64,000 nucleotides of DNA from Oscillibacter sp. PC13. GTDB taxonomy: Bacteria; Bacillota; Clostridia; Oscillospirales; Oscillospiraceae. The notes under the pieces were generated by a model. The model was not told where the DNA came from. It made no database searches and saw only the letters and a list, made by a program, of their open reading frames with translations. This document shows positions 52,643 to 61,357 of this stretch, in pieces. Position 1 is the stretch's first letter. Each line of letters opens with the position of its first letter. A program made the translations under genes and the position numbers. The stretch lies in the NCBI RefSeq assembly GCF_900115635.1, contig NZ_FOXE01000019.1, forward strand, positions 1 through 64,000, given 5' to 3'.

Positions 52643-53986
52643 TTACAGCAGACCCGGGAGCACGCCCTGGAACATGCTGAGGATCAGAATGATCACTAGG
52701 CCCGTGAGGCCGGCGGCAAAGCCGCCCAGAGTCCAGGACTTCATGGTCTGGGAGAAGGAGAAGCCGGAGAAGCGATTCACAACCCAGAATCCAGAGTCAT
52801 TGGGCAGGGACAGGCCCACAGAGCCGAAGCAGATGGCCAGTCCCACCAGAACCGGGGAGGCGCCCATAGCGGAGATAGAGGGGGCCACGATGGCGGAAGT
52901 GGTAACCAGGGCCACGGTGGCAGAGCCCTGAGCCGCCCGGAGGATCTGGCTGAGGATGAAGGCCAGCAGGATCAGAGGCACGTTGAAGTTCTGCATGGTT
53001 TCCACGATGTAGTCACCGATGCCAGTGGCATTGATAATGTTGCCGAAGCTGCCGCCAGCGCCGGTGATCAGCATGACCATGCCCGCCTGAGCGCCGGCCT
53101 CGGCCATCATGTCTTCCATGGAGCGCTTGAAGTATTTTTTCAGCGCCAGCATGGCCACGATGACACCCACAAACAGGGCCACGTTCTTGTCGCCGATGAA
53201 GGCGCAGAAAGCGGCGACGGCAGAACCCTCGGGCAGCAGGGTGCTGGCAATGGTGCCAGCCAGGATCATCAGGATGGGCAGCAGAATCAGCAGGATGGCC
53301 AGACCGCCGGGGCAGCGGTCACTGGCGCGGGCGGTGTCAAAGTTGACATTCTCAGTCAACTGGGTGGCACACTGCTCGGGGAAGAACTTCTTCACGGTGA
53401 GTTTGGAGTAGAGCACGCCGCCCACCATGGCGGCAATCACGGAGATCAGGATGGCATAGCCCACGAAAGCGCCAAGAGGAGCCTCCAAGGTGCCGGCCAC
53501 GGCCATGGGACCGGGGGTGGGGATGATGACGCAGTGGCCGATGATCAGGCCCACACCCAGGGCGGTGATAAATCGGGCCAGGGGGATGCCGGTCTTCTGA
53601 GACAGTTGCTTGGCGATGGATACTAAGATGACGAAGGCGGCATCAAAATACACGGGGATGGCTACAATCACACCGGTAATGCACAGTGCGATGGGAGAGC
53701 GCTTGACACCGATGACCCGCAGGGCCAGATTGGCGATCTCCTCGGTACCACCGGTTTCATACAGAAGCTGGCCCAGGATGATGCCCAAGGCGATGACGAT
53801 GCCCACACTGGTCATGGTGGAGCCGAAGCCGGCGGCAATGCCGGAGGCGATTGCGGACAGAGGCAATTGGGCGCCGAAGCCGATCAGGATGGCAGTGCCT
53901 ACCAGGGCCAGGAACGGGTTGATCTTGAGCTTGATGATCATCAGCATCAGCAGAGCGATGCCAAGCAGGAAAATGACCATTAACAT
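52643..53986 (-). CDS. gntT: GntP-family gluconate-type permease
   Basis: 447 residues, about twelve helices. Motifs: LKINPFLALVGTAILIGFGAQ split by helices, ITALGVGLIIGHCVIIPTPG (the PTPGP signature), and GSATVALVTTSAIVAP. GntP members carry gluconate, related sugar acids, glycerate or hydroxy acids with protons. ATG at 53986 is after GAGGAAG; the N-terminal extension to 54061 is not credible. It is downstream of a decayed GarR-like gene on the same strand, under the promoter at 54506-54534. Confidence 0.87.
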   Translation of the reverse strand: MLMVIFLLGIALLMLMIIKLKINPFLALVGTAILIGFGAQLPLSAIASGIAAGFGSTMTSVGIVIALGIILGQLLYETGGTEEIANLALRVIGVKRSPIALCITGVIVAIPVYFDAAFVILVSIAKQLSQKTGIPLARFITALGVGLIIGHCVIIPTPGPMAVAGTLEAPLGAFVGYAILISVIAAMVGGVLYSKLTVKKFFPEQCATQLTENVNFDTARASDRCPGGLAILLILLPILMILAGTIASTLLPEGSAVAAFCAFIGDKNVALFVGVIVAMLALKKYFKRSMEDMMAEAGAQAGMVMLITGAGGSFGNIINATGIGDYIVETMQNFNVPLILLAFILSQILRAAQGSATVALVTTSAIVAPSISAMGASPVLVGLAICFGSVGLSLPNDSGFWVVNRFSGFSFSQTMKSWTLGGFAAGLTGLVIILILSMFQGVLPGLL

Positions 53987-54061
53987 TAGATAACTTCCTC
54001 TCTCTTCTTGTTTTTTTGAAAACATGCCGCCAACAGGGGACAGAGCGGTACATTTATTCAC

Positions 54062-54435
54062 GTCTCAAACGCGAGGGTCCGGGGGCCGCGGTATTCAACA
54101 CCACGCTGCCGGCAAGAGGCTTCCCCGGATGACTTTGCAGAGATATATCGGAATCTAAGCCGACCTTAGCGGAGATAGGAGCGGGTCCACGGACACTGAC
54201 AATACAGTTCCGGCCGAACAGGACGATCTGGACAATGACAACGGTAGATAGAATGTAAGATCTGCCTCACAGGTCTCCCCCAGTTCCCGGCAGATGTCGA
54301 AATCTGCCTATAAGACGCGCAACTCCTGTATGGCAACCTGATCCAGATTGATGATTATCGCATCATAGCCGATCTTCACCAGGTTAGTGCCGCTGGCCTA
54401 TCCATGGTTCCCGTACCGATAAAACCAAGCTTTTG
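54062..54435 (-). pseudogene. Decayed 3-hydroxyacid dehydrogenase (GarR-like) and flanking debris
   Basis: Leftward from 54432: KLGFIGTGTMDRP, then after a -1/+1 frame shift NLVKIGYDAIIINLDQ, which together read as the NAD-binding N-terminus of tartronate-semialdehyde reductase / 3-hydroxyisobutyrate dehydrogenase (usual form GFIGLGxMGxPMAxNLLKAGY). Stops follow and the frame is lost. A separate open stretch near 54065-54200, VRGPAPISAKVGLDSDISLQ, was not identified. An intact ribosome site, GGAAAGGAGG, remains at 54454-54445. The gene preceded gntT in its operon. Confidence 0.6.
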
Positions 54436-54505
54436 GTGGGACAACCTCCTTTCCACAGATAATTGAGTGAGGAGTTCGTGCCGGTGCGAACTCATTTCAC
54501 TTACC

Positions 54506-54534
54506 AGAATACCGGTATTCCGGAAAATCGTCAA
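54506..54534 (-). promoter_or_regulatory. gntT-operon promoter with GntR-type operator in the spacer
   Basis: Leftward TTGACG (54534-54529), 17-bp spacer, TATTCT (54511-54506). The spacer contains CCGGTATTCCGG (54512-54523), also found in the dehydratase promoter. GAATACCGGTATTC (54507-54520) is a perfect palindrome. Confidence 0.65.
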
Positions 54535-54680
54535 TCGGACGTTTCGACAAAAATAGAGGTCATATTTTGTGGGAAAAGTCGCTTTCCAAAAGTGGTAGCG
54601 TAAAGACAGAAGTAGGCGCTGAAAATTTATGAAAGGAAAGGCAGATCTGTGCTTGCCCGCCACAAAAACGGAAGTCCGGG

Positions 54681-54709
54681 TTGACCGAACTCTGCTCCTC
54701 GGCTATAAT
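54681..54709 (+). promoter_or_regulatory. Promoter of the GntR regulator
   Basis: TTGACC (54681-54686), 17-bp spacer, consensus TATAAT (54704-54709). No copy of the operator is seen here, so this gene may be constitutive. Confidence 0.75.
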
Positions 54710-54741
54710 TGAGCCAACGATTGCAACAGGAGGAACGGCTC

Positions 54742-55425
54742 ATGCCCAAGTATACGTCTATTCAGGAGACGGCCTATAACTATGTCCGCAACAAGGTTCT
54801 GACAGGACAGCTACAGCCAAATATACTATATTCTGAGACAAAGATGGCAGCGGAAATCAATATTTCCCGCACGCCAATGAAGGATGCGCTGGTGCGTCTG
54901 AGCCAGGACCGCTTTATTGATATCATTCCCAGTAAGGGATTTTGCCTGCATAAAATGTCTGAGGAGGACATCTGGCATACCTATCAGGCCCGCACCGCCG
55001 TGGAGGGCTTCTGCGCCATGCAGCTGGCCCAGCGGCGGAACGAAGAGGAGGGCCAGGCGGCCATCCGGGCTTTGGCGGACTGCTTGGCCGACATGGGCCG
55101 CTTTTTGGAAGATGTGTCCCACAGAAAGGACTTTCTGACGGAGCTGCTGGAACACGATCTGCAGTTCCACCAGGCGCTGGTGGACTTTGTCCGGAACACG
55201 GAGCTGGAACAGCTATTCAATACCTATCACTATCGGCTCTATTTCTTTGCCCTGGAGTCCCTCCGGGTGGAAGGCCGTCCGGAGAATGCCTATCAGGAGC
55301 ACAGCAGGATCCTGGAGGCCATCCGGGATCCGCAGGACCAGCTGGGTATTCAGGCCTATCTGGCTATCGTGCGCCACATGGAGAGCACACGGAATATTAT
55401 GCTCTCTATCATGCCGACAGCCTGA
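54742..55425 (+). CDS. GntR/FCD (FadR-subfamily) transcriptional regulator
   Basis: 227 residues. Winged helix-turn-helix in the first 70 residues (YNYVRNKVLTGQLQPN, ... EINISRTPMKDALVRLSQDRF) and a C-terminal FCD effector domain of six helices with the metal-binding histidines in LTELLEHDLQFHQALV and the late FFALESLR. FadR-type members typically sense sugar acids or carboxylates. The ATG at 54742 follows CAGGAGGA; an upstream in-frame start at 54709 precedes the transcription start. It stands between the gntT and dehydratase operons, whose promoters share an operator. Confidence 0.88.
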   Translation: MPKYTSIQETAYNYVRNKVLTGQLQPNILYSETKMAAEINISRTPMKDALVRLSQDRFIDIIPSKGFCLHKMSEEDIWHTYQARTAVEGFCAMQLAQRRNEEEGQAAIRALADCLADMGRFLEDVSHRKDFLTELLEHDLQFHQALVDFVRNTELEQLFNTYHYRLYFFALESLRVEGRPENAYQEHSRILEAIRDPQDQLGIQAYLAIVRHMESTRNIMLSIMPTA

Positions 55426-55433
55426 CTCATGAC

Positions 55434-55468
55434 GCCGGTACCCCGGAATCCGCTTCACGGGGTGCCGG
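55434..55468. other. Hairpin after the GntR gene
   Basis: CCGGTACCCCG / CGGGGTGCCGG, 11-bp stem with one G-U pair and a 12-nt loop. No U-tract, so termination would be weak. Confidence 0.5.
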
Positions 55469-55537
55469 ATTTCCGGAAAATCAGGAAGATTTTATGAATT
55501 GTCTAAAATAATTGAAAAAGTTTGTCTATTTCTTCAC

Positions 55538-55567
55538 TTGCACGGTATCCCGGTATTCCGGTATACT
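55538..55567 (+). promoter_or_regulatory. Dehydratase promoter with GntR-type operator in the spacer
   Basis: TTGCAC (55538-55543), 18-bp spacer, TATACT (55562-55567). ATCCCGGTATTCCGGT (55547-55562) lies in the spacer and shares CCGGTATTCCGG with the operator at 54512-54523. Such placement means repression. Confidence 0.68.
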
Positions 55568-55576
55568 GTTATTAAC

Positions 55577-55707
55577 GAGATCTCTTGGCCTGGCAGGCCG
55601 ACCCGGAGGGCAGCGTCAGGGTCCAGGCTGGACCGCACGGTAATGTGAAACGTGCGTGAACGCCGACGGCCGGTACGCAAATTTTATAATGTGCGAAGGA
55701 GAGAATC
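55577..55707 (+). promoter_or_regulatory. Structured 5' leader of the dehydratase gene
   Basis: About 135 nt of leader with the palindrome GAGATCTC (55577-55584), hairpin GGCC-TGGCA-GGCC (55587-55599) and hairpin GTCC-AGGCT-GGAC (55621-55633), the two hairpins having the same geometry. No known riboswitch was recognised. GAAGGAGAG lies before the start. Confidence 0.4.
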
Positions 55708-57390
55708 ATGAAGCGGAGCAACACGATTTTAGAAGGTACCGAAAACCAGTACTACAGAGCCACGTTCAAGTCCATGGGATTTTCCACGGACGATCTGAAG
55801 GACCGTCCCCTTATCGGCATCGCCAATGCCTGGAGTGAGTGTGTCCCCGGTCATTACAACCTGCGCCAGGTGGCGGAGAAAGTTAAGGCCGGCATCTACC
55901 GGGCCGGCGGCACACCGGTGGAGTTCGGCGTAATGGGCGGCTGCGACGGCATTGCCCAGGGCCAGATCGGTATGCACTACATCCTTCCCTCCCGGGAGCT
56001 GATCGCCAGTTCCGTGGAGTCCATGGCCCAGATTAATCTGTTTGACGGCTTGGTTCTGCTGGGTTCCTGCGACAAGATCGTCCCTGGCATGCTGATGGCT
56101 GCCGCCCGTTTGGACATCCCCTGCATCCTGCTGCCTGGCGGCCCCATGGAGGGTGGCTGTGAGTTCGACGGCCACCAGGCTGACCAGAGCTCCATCACCG
56201 AGGCTTACGGCATGCTCTCCTCCGGTCGGATGACTGAAGACGAATACGCTGCCATGGAGGATACGGCCTGCCCGTCATGCGGATCCTGTGCGTATCTGGG
56301 TACTGCCAACACTATGTGCTCTTTATCTGAGGCCATGGGCATGACCCTGCCCACCGGTGCCACTGCCCCCGCCACCTCCGGCCGCCGTATGGCCTTGGGC
56401 CAGGAGACCGGCGCGAAGATTGTGGAGCTGGTTCGCAAAGGGATCAGCGCCCGGAAGATCATCACCAATGAGTCTATCCGCAACGCCATCAAGGTCTGCC
56501 TGGCCATGGCTGGCTCTACCAACGCCGTCATGCACCTGACTGCAATTGCTCACGAGGCAGAGCTAAGCATCGACGTAGTGAAGGAGTTTGATGAGCTGTC
56601 CCGTGTCACGCCCCAGATTGCCAAGATTTTTCCATCTTCCCATAAGTACAACATGATCGACTTCTACCGGGACGGCGCGGTGCCGCGGGTCATGAAGGAG
56701 CTGGGCGACCGGCTGGACATCGGCGTTCTCACCGTCAGCGGCGAGACTCTGGAGAAGACCCTGGCGGAGCATCGCTATCTCTATCCCTTGACCAACAATG
56801 TCATCCACCCTATCAGCGATCCCTTCGGCTATACCGGCGGCGTGGCTGTGCTGCGGGGCAACTTGGCGCCCAACACCGGCATCACCAAGCCCGGAGCCTT
56901 TGACAAGAGCCTGTACCACTTTGAGGGGGAGGCCATTTGCTTCGATTCCGAGGAGGAGGCCGAGAAGGCCATTCTGGCCGGCAAGGTCCGGGCAGGCCAT
57001 GTGGTGGTCATCCGCTATGAGGGCCCCAAAGGCGGTCCTGGCATGCGGGAGATGTACAAGGCCATGAAGTTCCTCTATGGCCGCGGTCTGGCCACCAGCA
57101 CCGCACTGATCACCGACGGTCGGTTCTCCGGTACCAACAACGGCTGCTTTGTGGGCCATATCTCCCCTGAGGCTGCTGAGGGCGGCCCCATTGCCATCGT
57201 CCACGACGGCGACCACATCACCATCGATGTGGATCAACGGAGCCTGCAGCTGGACGTGCCCCAGGAGGAGATCGACAGACGCCTGGCCGCGTGGAAGCGT
57301 CCTACGCCCAAGTATACCAAGGGCTGGCTGGGTCTGTACAGTACCAACGCAGCCTCCGGTGCCGAGGGCGCCATCATGCGCCGGGGCTAA
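55708..57390 (+). CDS. IlvD/Edd-family Fe-S dehydratase (probably a sugar-acid dehydratase)
   Basis: 560 residues, the length of IlvD. Cluster cysteines are in LGSCDKIVPG (near 120) and CPSCGSCAYLGTANTM (near 188-194). The catalytic C-terminal LITDGRFSGTNNG is intact. IlvD makes branched-chain oxo acids, but the family also dehydrates aldonic acids. No ilv genes are nearby; the GntP permease, GarR-like remnant and GntR regulator with shared operators point to aldonate or hydroxy-acid catabolism. That assignment is inference. ATG at 55708 has GAAGGAGAG upstream. Confidence 0.87.
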   Translation: MKRSNTILEGTENQYYRATFKSMGFSTDDLKDRPLIGIANAWSECVPGHYNLRQVAEKVKAGIYRAGGTPVEFGVMGGCDGIAQGQIGMHYILPSRELIASSVESMAQINLFDGLVLLGSCDKIVPGMLMAAARLDIPCILLPGGPMEGGCEFDGHQADQSSITEAYGMLSSGRMTEDEYAAMEDTACPSCGSCAYLGTANTMCSLSEAMGMTLPTGATAPATSGRRMALGQETGAKIVELVRKGISARKIITNESIRNAIKVCLAMAGSTNAVMHLTAIAHEAELSIDVVKEFDELSRVTPQIAKIFPSSHKYNMIDFYRDGAVPRVMKELGDRLDIGVLTVSGETLEKTLAEHRYLYPLTNNVIHPISDPFGYTGGVAVLRGNLAPNTGITKPGAFDKSLYHFEGEAICFDSEEEAEKAILAGKVRAGHVVVIRYEGPKGGPGMREMYKAMKFLYGRGLATSTALITDGRFSGTNNGCFVGHISPEAAEGGPIAIVHDGDHITIDVDQRSLQLDVPQEEIDRRLAAWKRPTPKYTKGWLGLYSTNAASGAEGAIMRRG

Positions 57391-57423
57391 TCCCGACGCA
57401 AAACGGAATCCGGTATGCTTCCG

Positions 57424-57463
57424 GCAGGTCCTGTCCGCTTCGGCGGGCGGGACCTGCTTTTTT
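57424..57463 (+). terminator. Terminator of the dehydratase gene
   Basis: GCAGGTCCTGTCCGC / GCGGGCGGGACCTGC with loop TTCG and TTTTTT. Confidence 0.92.
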
Positions 57464-57810
57464 ACGGACACATACGGAAAAAAGGGTTCCCCTGCGGAGG
57501 AATTGTCTGCGGGAGAGCTGAGGAGAGCCTTTTAGAAATCCGTCAGGCTGGCGTTTTTCCAGAAAAGCGGCCATGTCCTCCTGCTTGTCATAGGGGAGAA
57601 AGAGAGGACGAAGCTGTTGGCCTCCGGGTACATGCCAATGTCAATCATATCATCACGACAACAATATGACGAAGGCAAAAATATTTTTCAAAAACATCGA
57701 AAAACTCAATGAAATCAATAGAAATAACCAGTCTCAAAATTTTTCTGCATTTTATGTATTTTAACTCAAACAAAATTTGCCTATTGCAGAAAATTTATCT
57801 GTCAGAATCT
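57464..57810. other. Low-coding spacer before repeat copy B
   Basis: Apart from the crotonase-like remnant, the stretch after 57660 is strongly AT-rich and shows no start codon with ribosome site, stem-loop or promoter pair that I trust. Confidence 0.4.
57526..57630 (-). pseudogene. Possible remnant of an enoyl-CoA hydratase C-terminus
   Basis: Leftward translation gives EANSFVLSFSP, then after a frame shift YDKQEDMAAFLEKRQPD, which resembles the C-terminal helix of crotonase enzymes (DQKEGMxAFLEKRxPxF). No other part of the domain is recognisable. Low confidence, but consistent with other decayed genes in this zone. Confidence 0.4.
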
Positions 57811-58085
57811 CTATAGAAATTCGACAGCAGAAGAGATATAAGCGCAATCAGAGTTCGTTGCTGGCAAGGCTGGCTGCCGCGTTGGTTTCCGCTGGGGCCT
57901 TTTTGATTGGGATGCTGCCGCTTGGAAAGTTTATCAGTGTTTTTTCTAATGGTAGGGTATATTGAAATGTATTGCTTATAAGAGTCACTTACAAAACTTG
58001 GGCCCAGAAGGTGAAGAAGTGAAACCGGTTCAAGTCCAGAGAGAATGGCTCCAGTCCCCAAGCGGTTTGCTTGCGGGACTTTTTG
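57811..58085 (+). repeat. 275-bp repeat, copy B
   Basis: Homologous to 52123-52396. The 3' stem here is AGTCCCCAAGC / GCTTGCGGGACT (58053-58080) plus TTTTT. Relative to copy A, a C-G pair in the stem has become T-A and a one-base bulge has arisen, so folding is kept while sequence changes. It lies about 270 bp upstream of the TRAP operon, just as copy A lies upstream of the dctQ remnant. Confidence 0.65.
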
Positions 58086-58354
58086 CTTTGACAGCTTGAC
58101 GGAAGAGCTTGATGACATGACTGGGGATATACGTCTTTGCGCGTTTGGACAGGCGCGCTTCGCTGAAAAAACCGTTGTCAAACTGTGAATTTGACGAAAT
58201 TGCAAGGCTGTCATATGGAAAAACGACGATTTTAAAAATGTTTGTCAAAAAAGCTTGAAAAGCAAAAAAATGTTGTTATAATTGGTTATACATTGAACAT
58301 GTTTAAACAATGAAGTTGACAGTGTTCAAAATTTTTAGCCTTAGGAGGGCGTCA
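58086..58354 (+). promoter_or_regulatory. Promoter region of the TRAP operon
   Basis: TTGAAA (58255-58260), 16-bp spacer, TATAAT (58277-58282). Downstream, CATTGAACATGTTTAAACAATG (58290-58311, shown here as overlapping palindromes AACATGTT and GTTTAAAC between CATTG and CAATG) would sit over the start site and may be an operator. AGGAGGGC precedes the start codon. Confidence 0.6.
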
Positions 58355-59427
58355 TGAAAAGAAGGATTTTAGCATTGGCCCTGGCAGCTATGATGGTGAT
58401 GAGCCTCGTAGCGTGCGGAGGAACCCAGAGTGGTTCCGAAGATTCCAGCAACGGTAATGACTCTGAAGCAGCTGGTCAGGAAGTATATGAGCTGAGCCTT
58501 GCCAGTATGTACAGTGACCCCGACAATACCCCTGATTTCAACGGCTTTGGCTGGGGCATCAAGAAGTTCATCGAACTGGTGGAACAGGAATCCGAAGGCC
58601 GTATTAAGATCACTCCCTATTGGGCAGGCGTGATGGGCGGCGACCTGGAGCTCTTCAATCAGCTGGTCGACGGTGAGCTGGATGTCTATTATGGTTCTCC
58701 TACCGCCAATATCGATCCTATTTTCACGGCAAAGAGCATTCCCTATCTGTTCAAGGATTATGACCAGGTGAAGGAGCTGTACGCCAGCCCTGACGCCCCA
58801 CTGTTTACACTGCTGGCAGACCGCTGCAGAGAGCTGGGATGCGAGATGATCGCCGCTGGAACGGGTACGTTCCGTGATCTGATGAACAACAAGCATGAGG
58901 TGAAGGTCCCTGCTGACTGCAAGGATTTGACACTCCGCTCTTACGAAGACTACATCGTGAATGCATTCTGGTCCGGTATTTCCAACGCGACAGTCCTTCC
59001 CTACAGCGAGTGCTACACTGCTTTCCAGACCAAGACCTGCGATGGCGGCGAGTTTGCAAACACCATTATGGTGCAGCAGAAGTATTACGAGGTCTGCAAG
59101 TATGTCACTGATATTCACTGGCAGTGGGTTGGACACACCATCATGTTCAACGATGACGTGTGGGCCTCTTTGCCGGAGGATCTGCAGGAGATCGTCAAGC
59201 AGTGCGCATGGGACGCTTTTGCATATGAGTATGAGGTTGAGATGGAAGATGAGGCCAAGGCCTATGACACCCTGGAAGAGAACGGCATGGAGGTTTATCA
59301 TCTGACAGACGAGGAACGCCAGGAATGGGTTGATTACGCCCGCAGCACTTATCCGTTCATTGCCGAGCAGCTTGGCGAGGATACCTTTGCCATGATCATG
59401 GAGGCGGCTGGTATTGACTGGCAGTAA
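58354..59427 (+). CDS. dctP: TRAP transporter substrate-binding lipoprotein (DctP family)
   Basis: 357 residues. Lipoprotein signal ending SLVAC (Cys21), then a Ser/Asn/Glu linker. The DctP fold is indicated by FGWGIKKFIELVEQESEGRI, LVDGELDVYYGSPTAN, and the helix with YTAFQTKTCDGGEFANTIM, the place of the conserved selectivity region. TRAP systems import carboxylates, sialic acid or similar using a Na+ gradient. The usual arginine that binds a carboxylate is probably the one in LTLRSYEDYI. Substrate is not known. Confidence 0.9.
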   Translation: MKRRILALALAAMMVMSLVACGGTQSGSEDSSNGNDSEAAGQEVYELSLASMYSDPDNTPDFNGFGWGIKKFIELVEQESEGRIKITPYWAGVMGGDLELFNQLVDGELDVYYGSPTANIDPIFTAKSIPYLFKDYDQVKELYASPDAPLFTLLADRCRELGCEMIAAGTGTFRDLMNNKHEVKVPADCKDLTLRSYEDYIVNAFWSGISNATVLPYSECYTAFQTKTCDGGEFANTIMVQQKYYEVCKYVTDIHWQWVGHTIMFNDDVWASLPEDLQEIVKQCAWDAFAYEYEVEMEDEAKAYDTLEENGMEVYHLTDEERQEWVDYARSTYPFIAEQLGEDTFAMIMEAAGIDWQ

Positions 59428-59544
59428 ATTCCGCTGATTCAGTTTTGATACGTAGTCCCAAAACAGGCCGCTGGGGCAGTTCCTGGCGGCCTGTTTTGCC
59501 GATGATGCAGTTTAATCCAAACCACGAGGAAGGAGCGGAATGCT

Positions 59545-60033
59545 TTGAAATTCCTGAAAAAAATTGATTCGTTTTACGACAGGGCGATGCATTTTATCTT
59601 GCCCTTTTTGACCATTGCCATTACAGCCATGATCTTTGTGATGGTTATCTGCCGATACATTTTACATATGAATTTGGGCGGTGCTGAGGAACTCCCCACA
59701 TTTCTGATGATTATCTGCGTGTGGATTGCCGCCGGCGCCGCGGCCAGAGATGGAGGACATCTGAAAGTGACCGTGCTCTACTCTGTGATCAAGAGCGAAA
59801 CGGTAAAAAAAGTCATGGAGCTGATCGCGCATCTTTTGGAAGCGGTGGTGATGTGGTTCTATACCTATCTGGCCTATGAGTTTGTTTTGAAGAGTTATGC
59901 AAAAGGTCAGATTTCTGCCGGACTTCAGTTTCCTATGTGGTGGCCCCAGAGCTTCCTTTTAATCGGTTCCTTCTTTATGGCGGTCTACTTTACGGTTCAT
60001 CTGATTCAATCCATAGGGGGGCTCAAAAAATGA
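59545..60033 (+). CDS. dctQ: TRAP transporter small permease (DctQ)
   Basis: 162 residues, four membrane helices. GGAEELPTFLMIICVWIAAG and ARDGGHLKVTVL are the DctQ signature; SAGLQFPMWWPQSFL lies before the last helix. The start is TTG at 59545 after AAGGAG. Its TGA overlaps the dctM ATG. Confidence 0.9.
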   Translation: MKFLKKIDSFYDRAMHFILPFLTIAITAMIFVMVICRYILHMNLGGAEELPTFLMIICVWIAAGAAARDGGHLKVTVLYSVIKSETVKKVMELIAHLLEAVVMWFYTYLAYEFVLKSYAKGQISAGLQFPMWWPQSFLLIGSFFMAVYFTVHLIQSIGGLKK

Positions 60034-61346
60034 TTATTGCACTGTCTGTAATTCTGGTTCTCGTCTGTATCTTTCTTGGCATGGGCATCCCCTTTTCGTT
60101 CCTGGCGGGATCCGTGTTCTGGGCGCTGGTTGACGGTTCCAGTATGGGAAACTTTGTCTCTACCTCTTATTATTCTCTGGATGCATACTCCCTTCTGGCA
60201 CTGCCTCTGTTTATGGCCGCCGGCATCCTGCTGGAGCGCAGCGGCATTGCCAAGCAGCTGGTTGATCTGGCGGAGATTCTGCTTCGTAAGTTCAAAGGCG
60301 GTATGGGTGCAACGATTCCGGTGGTCTCGGCGTTCTTTGGTGCACTCAGCGGCTCCGGCCTGGCTTGTGTGACTGCCGTTTCCAATATGCTGGGGCCCCG
60401 TCTGGAGGAGAAGGGATGGGACCGGAACTACCTTGCGGCGCTGGCCTGTGCGGCGTCCCCCCTAGGCTATATGATCCCCCCCAACATGAATGCAATTGTG
60501 TTTACAAAGGTTTCGGACGCCTCTGTGGGCGCGCTGTTTCTTGCAACATTGCTTCCTGGTATCCTCTGGACAATTCTGTATGTCATCATCAACCGCGTGG
60601 TATACAGGAAATATTATGATCCCTCCAAGGCCGTTGTCAAAGAAGGCGAAGCGGTTGCTGAGGATGTGAAGGATACCTGGATGTATAAGTGGCACGTCAT
60701 TCGTGCTGCAATCCCTGCATTTTTGATGCCGGTTATTATTCTGGGCGGTATTTATGGGGGTGTCTTTACGGCGACAGAGGCCGGCGGAATTGCCTGCATT
60801 TATGCGTTGCTGGTGGGTGTGTTTGTCTATAAGGGCATCAGGACCAGAAAACAGGTATTCAATGTGTTCTATGAGACTGGTTACAGCATCGGCACAATCC
60901 TCATGATCTTCCCGATGACCCTGATTTTCTCCAGACTGCTGGTCATAAATGGCGTGCCTGAGATGGTCACGAACTTTATGATGGGAATCAGTGACAACCG
61001 GTACGTGATCATGCTGCTTCTGGACATTCTCCTGGTAGTAGCGGGTTTCTTCCTGGACTGCAATGTGCTGCTGCTGGTTCTGACCCCGCTGCTGCTGCCC
61101 ACGGCAACGGCAATCGGCCTTTCTCAGATCCATTTGGCGACAATGGTGTTCGTGGCAATCGGCATCGGCGGTATGACGCCGCCCATGGCAACTCCGCTGT
61201 ACATTGCCGTCAGAATCTGCGATGCAGATTTAATCAAAACCTGCAAAGCGCTGCTTCCCTCCTTTTTCTTCGGCGCCATTCCCATTATGCTCTTGGTCAC
61301 TTATGTGCCGTTTTTCAGTGAGTGGCTGCCCTCTCTCCTGATCTGA
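60030..61346 (+). CDS. dctM: TRAP transporter large permease (DctM)
   Basis: 438 residues, about twelve helices. LPLFMAAGILLERSGIA, VSAFFGALSGSGLACVTAVSN-type loop and GIGGMTPPMATPLYIA are DctM landmarks. ATG at 60030 overlaps dctQ (ATGA). It forms the ion-coupled channel with DctQ. Confidence 0.93.
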   Translation: MIIALSVILVLVCIFLGMGIPFSFLAGSVFWALVDGSSMGNFVSTSYYSLDAYSLLALPLFMAAGILLERSGIAKQLVDLAEILLRKFKGGMGATIPVVSAFFGALSGSGLACVTAVSNMLGPRLEEKGWDRNYLAALACAASPLGYMIPPNMNAIVFTKVSDASVGALFLATLLPGILWTILYVIINRVVYRKYYDPSKAVVKEGEAVAEDVKDTWMYKWHVIRAAIPAFLMPVIILGGIYGGVFTATEAGGIACIYALLVGVFVYKGIRTRKQVFNVFYETGYSIGTILMIFPMTLIFSRLLVINGVPEMVTNFMMGISDNRYVIMLLLDILLVVAGFFLDCNVLLLVLTPLLLPTATAIGLSQIHLATMVFVAIGIGGMTPPMATPLYIAVRICDADLIKTCKALLPSFFFGAIPIMLLVTYVPFFSEWLPSLLI

Positions 61347-61357
61347 TGGGGGCTCGC

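Noticed and set aside
58027..58037. GGTTCAAGTCC in repeat copy B resembles a tRNA T-loop
   Set aside because: The flanking bases cannot form the 5-bp T-stem, no acceptor or anticodon arm is found, and copy A has GGTCCAAGTCC.
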